From assembly GCA_963711725.1 (NCBI GenBank), contig CAVQFO010000032.1, positions 1 through 64,000 of the forward strand: a DNA stretch of 64,000 bases, read 5' to 3'. The notes below the pieces were generated by a model. That model ran no database searches and was not told the DNA's origin. It saw nothing but the letters and a program-made list of their open reading frames with translations. Shown here piece by piece: positions 29,912 through 39,443 of this stretch (positions are counted from its first letter, which is position 1; each line of letters begins with the position of its first letter). This stretch comes from CAVQFO01 sp963711725. GTDB lineage: Bacteria > Pseudomonadota > Gammaproteobacteria > Nitrococcales > Aquisalimonadaceae. Position numbers and translations under genes: made by a program.

Positions 29912-30967
29912 TCAAACGATCGGTGGCTCCAGCTGCCACAGCTCGTTTTCGCCTTCCAGCGTCTGCTTGAACTGTTCCAGTTGTTCCGCCACCTGGCCCA
30001 CTTCGTCGAAGCGGGCTACATGGAACAAGGCCTCGCCTTCGTGCACCAGGGGCAGGTGGTTACGGCCCACCACAATGCCGGCGAAGCTGGCTTCCACCGC
30101 CATTTCCCTTTCGCCGAAGGGATCGGCTACCCAGCCCAGCACCTCGCCGGTGCGCACGCGGGCGCCCAGGGGGACGGCGGCGCGGAAGATGCCGTCCTGG
30201 TTGGCGCGGACCCAACTGCTGGCGTTGGCGACGAAATAGGTTCGCTTCTTCTTCGGCGGTTTCTTCGAGCGGCTGGGCGGCAGCATGCCCAGGTGGCGCA
30301 TGACACGCACAATGCCGGTGACGCCCGCCTTGATTCCGTCCTCGTCGAAGCGCAAGGCCTCTCCCGCCTCGTAGGTTATGACCGGAATCCCCTCCGTATC
30401 GGCCACCGAACGCAGCGATCCCTCGATCAGCCCGGAATTGATGATCACGGGTACGCCGAAGGCCCGGGCCAGTTCCTTGGAGCCTTGATCGGCCAGATTG
30501 GCGCGGATCTGGGGCAGGTTCGCGCGATGGACGGCGCCGGTGTGCAGGTCGATGACGTGGCTGCACTTTTCCAGGATCTCGGTCTTGAACAGGTTGGCGA
30601 TGCGGGCGGCGAGCGACCCGCCCTCGCTGCCCGGGAAGGAACGGTTCAGGTCGCGGCGGTCCGGCAGATAGCGGGAGCGGTCGATAAAGCCCAGCACGTT
30701 GACGATGGGCACCGCCACCAGGGTGCCGGACATGCGTTTCAATGCCGGCAGGCGCAGCAGGCGCCGGATGATTTCCACGCCGTTGATCTCGTCGCCGTGC
30801 AGGGCCGCGCACACCAGCAGGGTCGGTCCCGCGCGCCGACCGTTGATCACCTGAATGGGCAGCGTCAGCGGGGCGTGGGTATACATCTGCGCGGCCGGAA
30901 GATCCAGCGTGCGGCGGCTGCCGGGCGGGACGCTCACGCCGGCGATTTCGAAGGCTCCGTTCGACAT
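29912..30967 (-). CDS. Succinylglutamate desuccinylase/aspartoacylase family protein
   Basis: A 351-residue M14-type zinc hydrolase. Zinc ligands are His57 and Glu60 (LHGDEINGVE) and His in VIDLHTG (about 142). The DRRDLNRSFPG stretch and C-terminal barrel-like domain (GEVLGWVADPFGE) are typical. Members cleave N-acyl amino acids; this clade is not the arginine-pathway AstE, and the substrate is unknown. Followed downstream on the same strand only by repeats, and preceded by the gamma-carbonic anhydrase gene 26 bases upstream, so probably co-transcribed. Confidence 0.86.
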   Translation of the reverse strand: MSNGAFEIAGVSVPPGSRRTLDLPAAQMYTHAPLTLPIQVINGRRAGPTLLVCAALHGDEINGVEIIRRLLRLPALKRMSGTLVAVPIVNVLGFIDRSRYLPDRRDLNRSFPGSEGGSLAARIANLFKTEILEKCSHVIDLHTGAVHRANLPQIRANLADQGSKELARAFGVPVIINSGLIEGSLRSVADTEGIPVITYEAGEALRFDEDGIKAGVTGIVRVMRHLGMLPPSRSKKPPKKKRTYFVANASSWVRANQDGIFRAAVPLGARVRTGEVLGWVADPFGEREMAVEASFAGIVVGRNHLPLVHEGEALFHVARFDEVGQVAEQLEQFKQTLEGENELWQLEPPIV

Positions 30968-30993
30968 GGTTTGCTAACCCTTTGGAAGTATTT

Positions 30994-31521
30994 TCAACTG
31001 GCCTGATGCCGGTTCTTCAATTTCACGTAGTGCGCCGCCGAGTAGTAGAGCTGTTCCTTTTCCCGGTCGGTCAGCTCGCGAACGCGCCGCGCCGGCGAGC
31101 CCGCATACAGATGCCCGGATTCCAGCGTCTTGCCCGGTGGCACCAGCGCGCCGGCGGCGACGATCACCTCGGATTCCACCACCGCCCCGTCCATGATGAT
31201 CGCACCCATGCCGATCAGGCAGGCATCGCCCACTTCACAGGCATGCACCGTGGCGTTGTGGCCGATGGTGACGTCCTTGCCGATCAGAGTGGGATGGCCG
31301 GTGGGATTGTACGGGCCGGCGTGGGCCACGTGGATCACGGTGCCGTCCTGGACATTGCTGCGCTCGCCGATGCGGATGTAATTCACATCCCCCCGGGCCA
31401 CCACCATCGGCCAGATCGAAACGTCTTCGGCCAGCGCCACATCGCCGATCACCACCGCGGTCTCGTCCACGTAGGCGCTATCCGCGATTTCAGGTTCCTT
31501 GCCTTCATAGGCGCGCAGCAT
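30994..31521 (-). CDS. Gamma-carbonic anhydrase family protein (YrdA-like)
   Basis: A 175-residue left-handed beta-helix protein from the ATG at 31521, built of hexapeptide repeats. The three metal-binding His positions fit HVAH (about 69-72), TIGHNA and TVHACE (about 93-100). Homologues include YrdA, PaaY and CaiE; carbonic anhydrase activity or a thioesterase role is possible. Probably co-transcribed with the aspartoacylase-like gene. Confidence 0.88.
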   Translation of the reverse strand: MLRAYEGKEPEIADSAYVDETAVVIGDVALAEDVSIWPMVVARGDVNYIRIGERSNVQDGTVIHVAHAGPYNPTGHPTLIGKDVTIGHNATVHACEVGDACLIGMGAIIMDGAVVESEVIVAAGALVPPGKTLESGHLYAGSPARRVRELTDREKEQLYYSAAHYVKLKNRHQAS

Positions 31522-31542
31522 TGTTCTCAATTCTCCATGTAG

Positions 31543-31714
31543 GTCGGATTAGCGCAGCGTAATCCGACAGGATTGCAGGCCTTGGCCGGAAGTGCGTTTC
31601 ACCACCGAGGACACAGAGTTACACAGAGAAAGGTAAAAGGGTTGTTGATTCCTCTGTGTGACTCTGTGGTGAAGCTTCCCGCTGCATTGTCGGATTACGC
31701 TGCGCTAATCCGAC
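31543..31714. repeat. Composite nested inverted repeat
   Basis: Outer arms are the GTCGGATTAGCGCAGCGTAATCCGAC palindrome at 31543-31568 and its inverted partner at 31689-31714. Inside are ACACAGAGTTACACAGAG / CTCTGTGTGACTCTGTGG arms (about 31604-31673). It lies between two minus-strand genes, just upstream of the gamma-carbonic anhydrase start. Confidence 0.75.
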
Positions 31715-31738
31715 CTACATTAATGGCTCGAGGCGTTC

Positions 31739-33094
31739 TCAGGTCATGGTGACCATTTCCTCGGCGCTGGTGGGGTGGATGGCGACGGTGTCATCGAAGT
31801 CCGCCTTGGTGGCGCCCATGCGCACGGCCACGGAGAAGCCCTGCAACATTTCATCCGAGCCCGGACCGATCATGTGGGCGCCGACGATGCGTTCCTCAGG
31901 CCCCACGCAGACCAGTTTCATGGCGCTGCGGCGTTTGTGGTCGCTCAGCGCGTATTCCATGGCCACGAACTGGCTGGTGTAGATCTTCACCTGATCCGCG
32001 CCGTGGCGCTCCAGGGCCTGGTCCTCGGTCAGGCCGACGGTGCCGATGGGCGGATGGCTGAAGACCACCGTGGGGATGTTCTCGTAATCCAGATGGCGCC
32101 CGGCGCGGCCGCCGAACAGCCGGTCGGCCAGACGCCGGCCCGCGGCGATGGCCACAGGCGTGAGGGCTGCGCGGCCGGTGATGTCGCCGATGGCATAGAG
32201 CCCCTGAACGGAAGTCTCCTGGTACAGGTCGGTGTCGATAATGCCATTGGCCTGGACTTCCAATCCCGTGTTCTCCAGTCCCAGGTCGTCGGTGTTGGCG
32301 CGCCGGCCCACGGCCCAGATCACCGTGTCCAGGCCTTCCAGGCGGCGGCCGTCCTCGCCGTGCAGGCAGATGCGGCCGTCGGTCTGCCGCTCCAGCATGG
32401 CGATGCGCGTATGGTCCATGACGTGCAGGCCGTCGGCGGCCAGCGCGGCCATGAGCTGTTCCCCGATCAGGCTGTCGAAATGGCGCAGCGGCCGGTCGTG
32501 GCGGATAACCAGGGACACATCGGTGCCCAGGCCGTGGAGTACCCCGGCCAGTTCCACGCCGATATAGCCGGCGCCGATCACTGCCGCCTTGCGGGGTTGA
32601 TGGTCCAGCGCGAAGAAGCCGTCGGAGTCGATCCCCAGTTCCGCGCCCGGGAGTTGCGGGACGATGGGGCGGCCGCCGGTGGCGATGACGATGTGATCCG
32701 CGGTGAAACGTTCCCCGTCCACATCCAGGGTGTTGCGGTCGACGAAGCGGGCGTAGCCGGTGATGTGGCGTACGCCGGATTTGTCCAGGTTGCGACCGTA
32801 GATGCCGTTCAGCCGCTCGATATAAGCCTCGCGCCGGGTATGGAGCGTGTGCCAGTCCAGGGCCGGGCGGGCCTGGAGATCGAACCCGTAGTCGCCTGCC
32901 CGGTCCAGAGTCTCGGCGGTGTGGGAGGCATTCCACATGACTTTCTTCGGCACGCAGCCGACGTTGACGCAGGTGCCGCCCAGGCGGTCCTTTTCGATGA
33001 CGGCGCAGCGGGCGCCGTAGGAAGCCGCGCGCCGTGCCGTGGCGATGCCGCCGCTGCCGCCGCCGATACAGATCAAGTCGAAATGGGTGGTCAT
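31739..33094 (-). CDS. gor: Glutathione-disulfide reductase
   Basis: A 451-residue FAD/NADPH enzyme that keeps glutathione reduced in the cytoplasm. The FAD motif GGGSGGIA starts at about 9, redox-active cysteines are in GGTCVNVGCVPKK (about 39-51), the NADPH-binding GAGYIGVELAG is near 172, and the C-terminal catalytic His-Glu is in VAIHPTSAEE. The start at 33094 (MTTHFDLIC) avoids a non-conserved N-terminal extension to 33202. Other disulfide reductases are possible, but length and motifs fit Gor. Confidence 0.92.
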   Translation of the reverse strand: MTTHFDLICIGGGSGGIATARRAASYGARCAVIEKDRLGGTCVNVGCVPKKVMWNASHTAETLDRAGDYGFDLQARPALDWHTLHTRREAYIERLNGIYGRNLDKSGVRHITGYARFVDRNTLDVDGERFTADHIVIATGGRPIVPQLPGAELGIDSDGFFALDHQPRKAAVIGAGYIGVELAGVLHGLGTDVSLVIRHDRPLRHFDSLIGEQLMAALAADGLHVMDHTRIAMLERQTDGRICLHGEDGRRLEGLDTVIWAVGRRANTDDLGLENTGLEVQANGIIDTDLYQETSVQGLYAIGDITGRAALTPVAIAAGRRLADRLFGGRAGRHLDYENIPTVVFSHPPIGTVGLTEDQALERHGADQVKIYTSQFVAMEYALSDHKRRSAMKLVCVGPEERIVGAHMIGPGSDEMLQGFSVAVRMGATKADFDDTVAIHPTSAEEMVTMT

Positions 33095-33231
33095 GTGAAA
33101 TTCCGTCAGCCGGTGTTCGGGAGGCTCAACATAGCATTGGGATCGTTCGGCGAGAAAGCGTACGCCTTGCGGAACCCCCGCCCCAGGGCTACGCTCAAAC
33201 ACCGTACATGCCCAAGCTTCAGGTGTTTGCC

Positions 33232-34035
33232 ATGTCCCACACAGCAGCAGCCCAAACCCAGGATTCCATTCTTCTGCGCCACGACGACGGCCCCGTCACC
33301 ACGCTGACGCTGAATCGGCCGCGCCAATACAACGCCCTGTCGGCGGACATGCTGGCGGAGTTGCAGCAGGCGCTGGACGCCATCGCCGCAGACGACAGCG
33401 TGCGGGTGGTGGTGCTGGCGGCCGCCGGCCCCGCCTTCTGCGCGGGACACGATCTCAAGGAAATGCGGGCTCACACCGCCAAGGAGCAGCACAAGGCGCT
33501 GTTCGAACAGTGCAGCCGCCTGATGCTCACGCTGACCCGCATCCCTCAGCCCGTGATCGCGCGGGTGCACGGCATGGCCACGGCGGCCGGATGCCAGTTG
33601 GTGGCCACCTGCGATCTGGCCGTGGCCGCCGAAGGCGCCCGGTTCGCCACTTCCGGCATCAACGTGGGTCTGTTCTGCAGCACCCCGGCGGTGGCCGTGA
33701 GCCGGAACATGCCCCGCAAGCCGGCCATGGAAATGCTGCTCACGGGCGAGTTCATCGACGCGGCCGAAGCCCATCGGCAGGGTTTGGTGAATCGCGTCGT
33801 GACCGAAGCCCAATTGGACGAGGCCGTGGCCGAGCTGGCCGATTCCATCTGCAAGAAGTCCTCGTTGGCCGTGGCCACCGGCAAGCAGATGTTCTACCAG
33901 CAATTGGAACATGGTCTCGAGGATGCCTACACCTACGCCGCCGAGGTCATGGCCTGCAACATGATGGCCGAGGACGCCTGCGAGGGTATCGACGCCTTCA
34001 TCGGCAAGCGCAAGCCGGAGTGGAAAGGGCGGTAG
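33232..34035 (+). CDS. Enoyl-CoA hydratase/isomerase family protein (ECHDC3-like)
   Basis: Crotonase-fold protein of 267 residues. The acyl-CoA oxyanion-hole segments are FCAGHDLKEM (about 66-75) and MATAAGCQLVATCDLAVA (about 114-131). FATSGINVGLFCSTPAVAVSRN is characteristic of the ECHDC3-like branch, which often lacks one of the two hydratase glutamates, so true hydratase activity is uncertain. An ATG at 33208 is an alternative start. Divergent from gor. Confidence 0.88.
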   Translation: MSHTAAAQTQDSILLRHDDGPVTTLTLNRPRQYNALSADMLAELQQALDAIAADDSVRVVVLAAAGPAFCAGHDLKEMRAHTAKEQHKALFEQCSRLMLTLTRIPQPVIARVHGMATAAGCQLVATCDLAVAAEGARFATSGINVGLFCSTPAVAVSRNMPRKPAMEMLLTGEFIDAAEAHRQGLVNRVVTEAQLDEAVAELADSICKKSSLAVATGKQMFYQQLEHGLEDAYTYAAEVMACNMMAEDACEGIDAFIGKRKPEWKGR

Positions 34036-34039
34036 TACG

Positions 34040-34189
34040 GTTCGCGGCATCCCGAACGCCGCTCCTACCAGAGCCAGGGGATTCAGTCAGCGTGTGAGAC
34101 GGCCGTGCCCTCCCGAAGGCAGGGGTGTAATGGCTAGCGTGAGCGACTCCCCTCGCCCCTGGTGGGAGCGGGCGGTCATCGCCGCGAAC
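34040..34189. repeat. Two REP-like palindromes in the enoyl-CoA hydratase/dps gap
   Basis: Units at 34040-34069 (TTCGCGGCAT...GCCGCTCCTAC type) and 34162-34189 (inverted) belong to the same family as those before lipA. They lie between convergent genes. Confidence 0.65.
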
Positions 34190-34196
34190 AGCCGCT

Positions 34197-34667
34197 TATT
34201 CCTCCAACAGACTCCGCAGCATCCACGCCGTCTTCTCGTGGAGCTGGATGCGCTGGGTCAGCAGATCCGCCGATCGCTTCGTCGGATGCCTTCTCCGCCG
34301 CCGGGAACACCGAGCGCGCCGTGCGCACCACCGCTTCCTGCCCCCTGACCAACAGCCGGATCATCTCCTCGGCGGCCGGCACGCCCGGGACCTCTTCGAT
34401 GCTGCTCATGCGGGCGAATTCGGCGTAAGTGCCGGGAGCCGGAAAGCCCAGGGCGCGGATGCGCTCGGCTATCTGGTCCACCGCCAGGGCCAGTTCGGTG
34501 TACTGGGTCTCGAACATCAGGTGCAGCGTCTGGAACATGGGACCTTTCACGTTCCAGTGGAAGTTGTGCGTCTGCAGGTACAGCGTGTACGTGTCCGCCA
34601 GCAGGCGCGACAAGCCTTCCGCGATCTCCGCCCGATCCTGTTCGTTGATGCCGATATCGATCTTCAT
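34197..34667 (-). pseudogene. dps: Dps-family DNA-binding ferritin, frameshifted near the C-terminus
   Basis: Starvation/oxidative-stress ferritin that stores iron and shields DNA. AGGGAG spaced 6 bases from ATG 34667 fixes the start. The ferroxidase-site signature THNFHWNVKG and the following FETQYTELALAVDQIAERI are intact. Near 34263 the frame shifts; the family ending DLLTQRIQLHEKTAWMLRSLLEE continues in another frame to TAA at 34197. One extra G in GATCGGCGG explains it. The perfect C-terminus argues for a sequence error. Confidence 0.88.
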
Positions 34668-34905
34668 GGTCATCTCCCTGGTTTGACTCGGTGCGTTGAT
34701 CCGCGACCGTTGATGTGAAGAGCATAGTGATGGCGCCGTCTATTGTTAAATCGATTATTAGCAATTGATTGATAGGTTTTATGAATGACGGGCAAGGCGT
34801 GACCGGTCGCCAAGCGTCGATCGCCGGGCCGCGTGACAAGCGCCACGGCTGCGGTTACCTTTGAGCCGCGCCGATTCGCCGGCCGGCAGCCGTGAGCAGA
34901 TTTCC

Positions 34906-35952
34906 ATGAACGACAGCGACAACAGCACCTCCCTGGTCCCCGCCGCGCCGTCGACGCTGCGCTACGACATCGCGGCCTGGCTGCTGATGGGGCTGGGCCT
35001 GCTGTATGTTCTGCAAACGGGGTTGTTGGCTGCGTTGATCGGCGGGCTGCTGGTCTACGAGCTGGTCCATCTGCTGGCGCCGCGCATTGCCACCCGGCGC
35101 CTCAGCGGCAGCCGTGCCCGCGCCGTGGTGGTGGCGGCATTGGGTGTCGTGGTGGTGGCCTTGTTTACGTTGGCGGTGCTGGGCGTGTTGGCCTACGTGC
35201 GCTACGGCGGCAGCGAGTTCTCTCTGCTGCTGCACAAACTCGTGGCCATCATCGACGCCTACCGGACTCACGCCCCGGCCTGGCTGGTGGCACACCTGCC
35301 GGCGGATGCCGATGCCCTCAAACAGGCGGTGGTGGACTGGCTGCGCACCCATGCCGGGGCCGTCCAGCTGGCGGGCACGCGCGTTGGGCGGACTTTCGCC
35401 CACCTCCTGGTGGGCATGATCGTCGGGGCCATGATTGCCTTGCAGGAGGCGGTGCCCAGTCACCACAACCGCCCCCTGACACGTTCACTCAAGGCCCGCG
35501 CAACCCTGCTGGCGACGTCGTTCCGGCGGGTGGTCTTCGCCCAGGTGCGGATCGCGGCGCTCAACACCCTGTTCACGTGGCTCTACCTGGCCGTGGCACT
35601 GCCGCTGTTCGGCGTGCATCTGCCGTTCACCAAGACCCTGGTGCTTATCACCTTCGTGGCGGGGCTGCTCCCGGTGCTCGGCAACCTGATCTCCAATACC
35701 ATCATCGTCATCGTCAGCCTGAATCAATCCGCCGGCGTCGCCCTGGCTTCCCTGATCTACCTGATCCTGATCCACAAGCTGGAGTACTTCCTGAACGCCC
35801 GCATCATCGGCTCGCGGATCCGTACCCGCGCCTGGGAGATCCTGCTCGCCATGGTCACCCTGGAAGTGGTTTTCGGCATCCCGGGAATCATCGCCGCCCC
35901 CATCTATTACGCCTATCTCAAGGACGAACTCCGGTCCCGGAATCTGGTGTGA
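34906..35952 (+). CDS. AI-2E family transporter (permease)
   Basis: A 348-residue inner-membrane protein with about seven hydrophobic segments, a large extracytoplasmic segment at ~100-165, and the family's C-terminal region (VAGLLPVLGNLISNTI, KLEYFLNARIIGSRI, LEVVFGIPGIIAAPI). Family members include exporters of autoinducer-2 and sodium/proton antiporters; the substrate cannot be assigned. A TTG at 34861 would add 15 residues. Confidence 0.87.
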   Translation: MNDSDNSTSLVPAAPSTLRYDIAAWLLMGLGLLYVLQTGLLAALIGGLLVYELVHLLAPRIATRRLSGSRARAVVVAALGVVVVALFTLAVLGVLAYVRYGGSEFSLLLHKLVAIIDAYRTHAPAWLVAHLPADADALKQAVVDWLRTHAGAVQLAGTRVGRTFAHLLVGMIVGAMIALQEAVPSHHNRPLTRSLKARATLLATSFRRVVFAQVRIAALNTLFTWLYLAVALPLFGVHLPFTKTLVLITFVAGLLPVLGNLISNTIIVIVSLNQSAGVALASLIYLILIHKLEYFLNARIIGSRIRTRAWEILLAMVTLEVVFGIPGIIAAPIYYAYLKDELRSRNLV

Positions 35953-36153
35953 AACCGGGCCCGCGACGGGCCAAAAAAACAGTTGCGCGCCCGTACGTTC
36001 GGCGTATATTTCGCGATCGTTCGCACTGAACGCGAGAGCAGCAAGATCGCCCGCCCCGACCCTGTTCGAGAACAGGCTGGCGCACCTCCCAGGGCCACTC
36101 GACTCAGTCACTATGGCTCGCCGTCATGGTACGGCTTGAATGTGGAGGTCGAG

Positions 36154-37362
36154 GTGACCCTGAATACCTTTGGCACCGTCGCCGTGGGTGGCGACATCAT
36201 TCCCCTGGTTTCCCATCCCGACGAAACCGAAACCGCATTGATTCACCGCCTGGTGGCCGAACACGGCGCGCCGCTCCTGATTCTGGACGGTGACGTCATA
36301 CGCCATCAGTACCGGGCGTTGGCCGCAGCCCTGCCCGGTGTGGACCTCCACTACGCCCTCAAGCCGCTGCCCCATCCGGAAGTGGTTCAGGTGCTCATGG
36401 CCGAAGGCGCCAGCTTCGATCTGGCAACCAGCGGCGAAGTGGATCTGGTGGCGGCTTGCGGCGTGGCGCCGGAGCGTTGCATTCACAGCCATCCCATCAA
36501 GCGTGACCGCGACATCCGCGATGCCCTGGCCTACGGCATTACCACGTTCGTCGCCGACAACCCCGACGAGCTGCGGAAGTTCGTGCCCTATCGCGACCAG
36601 CTGCGGGTCATGCTGCGTGTGAGCTTTCGCAGCCCGGACGCGGTGATCGATCTCTCCCGCAAGTTCGGTTGCGATCCGGAGCAGGTCCCGGCCCTGCTGG
36701 ACCAGGCCCGGGATCTCGGGGTGCGCGTGGAAGGCCTGTGCTTCCATGTGGGTTCCCAGACCGTTGATCCCCGCCAATACGTGGTGGCCATTGATCGCTG
36801 CGCCCGGCTGATCGAGGCGGCCGGGCGGGCCGGACACCGCCTGACCCTGCTGGACATCGGCGGCGGCTTCCCCGTGCCCTATACCAGCGCCGTGCCGGAT
36901 ATCGAGTCCTTCTGCGCGCCGATCCGCCATGCCCTGGCCCGCCTGCCGGGCGACATGGTGGTGTTCGCCGAGCCCGGGCGTTTCATCGCCGCGCCGGCCA
37001 TGATCTCGGTCAGCAGCATCATGGGCCGCGCGCGCCGCGACGGCCGCTGGTGGTATTACCTGGACGACGGCGTGTACGGCTCCTTCAGCGGCCTGCTGTT
37101 CGATCACATGAACTACCCGCTGTCCGCGATCGGCGGCGAGGGCCCCGTGGAAAGCTCCGTGCTGGCCGGCCCCACCTGCGACAGCATCGACGTGGTGGCC
37201 GAGGACATCGCGCTGCCGGAGCTGCAGTGCGGCGATCTGATCGTGGGCCGGGCCATGGGGGCCTATACCTGGGCCAGCGCCACGGAATTCAACTTCTTCC
37301 GTCGCGCCACCGTGGTGACGATCAACGGCGCGGAAATGGCCCAGGCCGCCGTGGCGGCCTGA
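36154..37362 (+). CDS. Type III PLP-dependent decarboxylase (ornithine/diaminopimelate decarboxylase-like)
   Basis: A 402-residue alanine-racemase-fold enzyme. The GTG at 36154 is chosen because TGGAGG lies five bases upstream. The PLP lysine is in HYALKPLPH (about 67), followed by HVGSQ (about 196), the phosphate-binding GGGFP (about 237) and EPGR (about 276); the catalytic Cys is in GPTCDSID (about 344). These fit a eukaryote-type ornithine decarboxylase making putrescine. Diaminopimelate or lysine decarboxylation is less likely but possible. No neighbouring polyamine genes. Confidence 0.85.
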   Translation: MTLNTFGTVAVGGDIIPLVSHPDETETALIHRLVAEHGAPLLILDGDVIRHQYRALAAALPGVDLHYALKPLPHPEVVQVLMAEGASFDLATSGEVDLVAACGVAPERCIHSHPIKRDRDIRDALAYGITTFVADNPDELRKFVPYRDQLRVMLRVSFRSPDAVIDLSRKFGCDPEQVPALLDQARDLGVRVEGLCFHVGSQTVDPRQYVVAIDRCARLIEAAGRAGHRLTLLDIGGGFPVPYTSAVPDIESFCAPIRHALARLPGDMVVFAEPGRFIAAPAMISVSSIMGRARRDGRWWYYLDDGVYGSFSGLLFDHMNYPLSAIGGEGPVESSVLAGPTCDSIDVVAEDIALPELQCGDLIVGRAMGAYTWASATEFNFFRRATVVTINGAEMAQAAVAA

Positions 37363-37385
37363 GCCGGCGGGCGCGTCCGGCCGCC

Positions 37386-38335
37386 TCAGCATTCCCCCGC
37401 CGCCAGAGCGGGGCGCGGGGCGGTCCGGCGGGTGGTCTGGCGCAGGTACAGGTTGTTCGCCACCAGCGCCCCGATCACCAGCCCCGCGCCGGTCAGTTCC
37501 GTGGCACTGAAGGCGTGGCCGGACACCACCCCAATGGCGAAAGCGGTGATCGGAACGACGTTCATGAACAGAACGCCATTCACCGGCCCCAGCCGCCGGA
37601 TGCCCGCGTTCCAACTCAGCACCGCCACCAGCGCGCCCAGGACAACGAGATAGGCGATCACCCAGCGTAACGACGAGAGCGTGGCCGTCGACGGCACGTG
37701 CAGCGGCCCCGCCACGGTCAGTACCGCGGTGATGGCGCCGATGGACAGCGCGCCCAGGATGCATGTCAGCGTGGTGTAGCGCAGCGGCGACCAGTCGGGG
37801 AACCGCTGCCCGCCCATGGTGTAGCCCACCCAGCAGAAGGCACCGGCCAGCACCAGCAGATCGGCATGGGCGGCGCCGCCCTCCAGGGCACGGGCCGGGT
37901 CGCCGCCGGTGATCACCAGAAACACGCCGGCGAAGGCCATCGTCACCGAGCCCAGCGTGAACAGCGACGGCTTCACGCCCTTGAGCAACCAACTCAGCAA
38001 CACAGTGATCATGGGCATCATGGCGACAATGACCGCGCCATGCTCCGGGCGGGTGTGCGCCAGGCCGGCAAAGGCCAGCAGATTGAAGCCCGCGAATCCC
38101 AGCGTGCCCAGCAGGAACGCCGAGCCCAGGCGGCCCTCGAAACGAAGGCACGCCGGCCCTCGACGGCGGCCAGAATCAGGGCGAACAGAACGGCCGCGGA
38201 GCCGTATCGGATGGCGGTGAGGTAGTAGGGGTCGATCAGGTGCAATGCCGGCTTCGACACCGGAAACATGCCGCCCCAGGAAAGCGTGGCCGCCAGCAGC
38301 AGGCCGACGGCGAAAGCGGTGTGGTTGCGAGTCAT
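37386..38335 (-). pseudogene. EamA/DMT-family transporter, frameshifted
   Basis: Ten-helix transporter with two EamA repeats. From ATG 38335 the frame runs MTRNHTAFAVGLLLAATLSWGG through RRAF, then breaks at about 38140. The next frame continues LGSAFLLGTLGFAGFNLLAFAGLAHTR and on to the end at 37386. Correcting one base gives a ~316-residue protein. Divergent from a LysR-type gene that also has indels, so both are more likely affected by sequence errors than by decay. Confidence 0.82.
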
Positions 38336-38377
38336 GACGTGTCTCCCTGTTGCCGAGGAAGCTACTCTAGTTGTTTT

Positions 38378-38421
38378 CGATTGTTTGATAATCGGGTTAA
38401 ATGGAAAACGATTGTTTCCAT
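38378..38421. promoter_or_regulatory. Paired LysR-type operator palindromes
   Basis: CGATT-N7-AATCG (38378-38394) and ATGGAAA-N7-TTTCCAT (38401-38421), centres 25 bases apart, between divergent eamA-like and lysR-type genes. Both fit the T-N11-A architecture of LysR operators. Confidence 0.6.
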
Positions 38422-38443
38422 ATGTGAGGTAATCTCGCTATCG

Positions 38444-39331
38444 ATGCCCGTCAATGCCATGCCTGTGTTTGCCGCCGTGGTGGAGGAAGGCAGCTTCTCG
38501 GCCGCCGCCGAACGGCTGGAGCTGTCCACCGCCGTGGTCAGCAAACGGGTCTCCGCACTGGAGAAGGCGCTGGGCGCGCGCCTGCTTCATCGCACCACCC
38601 GGCGCCTGAGCCTCACCGAAGCCGGCACGGTGTATTACCGCCACTGCGCCCGGGTGGTCGCCGAGGCCCAGGAGGCGGAACAGGCCGTGGCCCGGCTGGA
38701 TGCCGCGCCGCGGGGGTTGCTCCGTGTCACGGCGCCGGTCACCTTCGGGTCCCACCAGTTGGCGGCGGCGCTGCCGGGCTTTCTGGAGCGTTATCCGGAG
38801 ATCCGCGTGGAGATGGATCTGGACGATCGGCGCGCGGACCTGGCCCAGGAGGGCTATCGACCTGGCAATCCGCATCACCAGCGAGCCGCCGGAGAACCTG
38901 GCCGCGCGCCGGGTCGCCACCACCCGCCGCTTCGTCTGTGCGGCACCGGATATTGGCGGCGCCACGGCCGGCCGCGGACCCCGGCCGAGCTGACCGCCCA
39001 CAACTGCCTCGTCTACGCGCCCAATCCCAGCTTCAACCAATGGCTGTTCGTGGGGCCCGACGGCGCGGAGACCGTGGCCGTGCGGGGCAACTTCCGGGTC
39101 AACAACACCGAGGCCATGCTGCAGGCAGCCTTGGGCGGCCTGGGGGTGATCATGCTGACTTCGTTCACGGTGGACCGGGAGATCGCCGCCGGCCGGCTGG
39201 AAGCGGTGCTCGAAGAATACGATTCGCCGGATACCGATGTTTATGTGCTGTATCTGCCCAACCGGTATCTATCGACCAAGGCGCGGGTGTTTATTGACTA
39301 TTTGGTGGAGCGGTATCGGCAAAGCGAGTGA
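38444..39331 (+). pseudogene. LysR-family transcriptional regulator with two compensating frame breaks
   Basis: Winged-helix LysR regulator. The HTH is intact (VVEEGSFSAAAERLELSTAVVSKRV split over about 10-36), as are the start and end of the effector domain. Between about 38862 and 38960 the family sequence (DLAIRITSEPPENLAARRVATTRRFVCAAP region) is in another frame: one extra base near TATCGACC and one missing base near GGATATTGG. The frame of the start and end are therefore the same, so a full-length but locally scrambled protein is predicted. It probably controls the divergent transporter. Confidence 0.82.
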
Positions 39332-39336
39332 TTGGT

Positions 39337-39443
39337 CCCCCTCTCCCCGGCCCTCTCCCGCCAGGGGCGAGGGGGCGTCCTTGCCGCGATTCGGTCGTTA
39401 ACTCCCCTCGCCCCTGGCGGGAGAGGGGCTGGGGGAGAGGGGG
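39337..39443. repeat. Inverted CTCTCCCGCCAGGGGCGAGGG repeat
   Basis: Two ~38-base arms (39337-39373 and 39405-39443) form a near-perfect hairpin right after the lysR-type gene. Another pair is at about 63012-63119 and a single arm at about 63606-63636. Confidence 0.75.

Noticed and set aside
29609..31714. CRISPR array
   Set aside because: The repeats are palindromic, irregularly spaced, inverted relative to each other and lack unique spacers of constant length.
34720..34800. OxyR site upstream of dps
   Set aside because: The AT-rich stretch has ATAG and CTAT tetramers but not at the 7-base spacing of the OxyR consensus.
35957..35983. Terminator after the AI-2E permease
   Set aside because: The GGCCCG/CGGGCC stem is followed by As on the plus strand, and on the minus strand the Ts come before the stem, so polarity is wrong for both.
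36124..38151. 675-codon open frame on the minus strand
   Set aside because: It runs across two genes on opposite strands (the decarboxylase and the EamA-type gene) and matches neither family; it is an antisense shadow.
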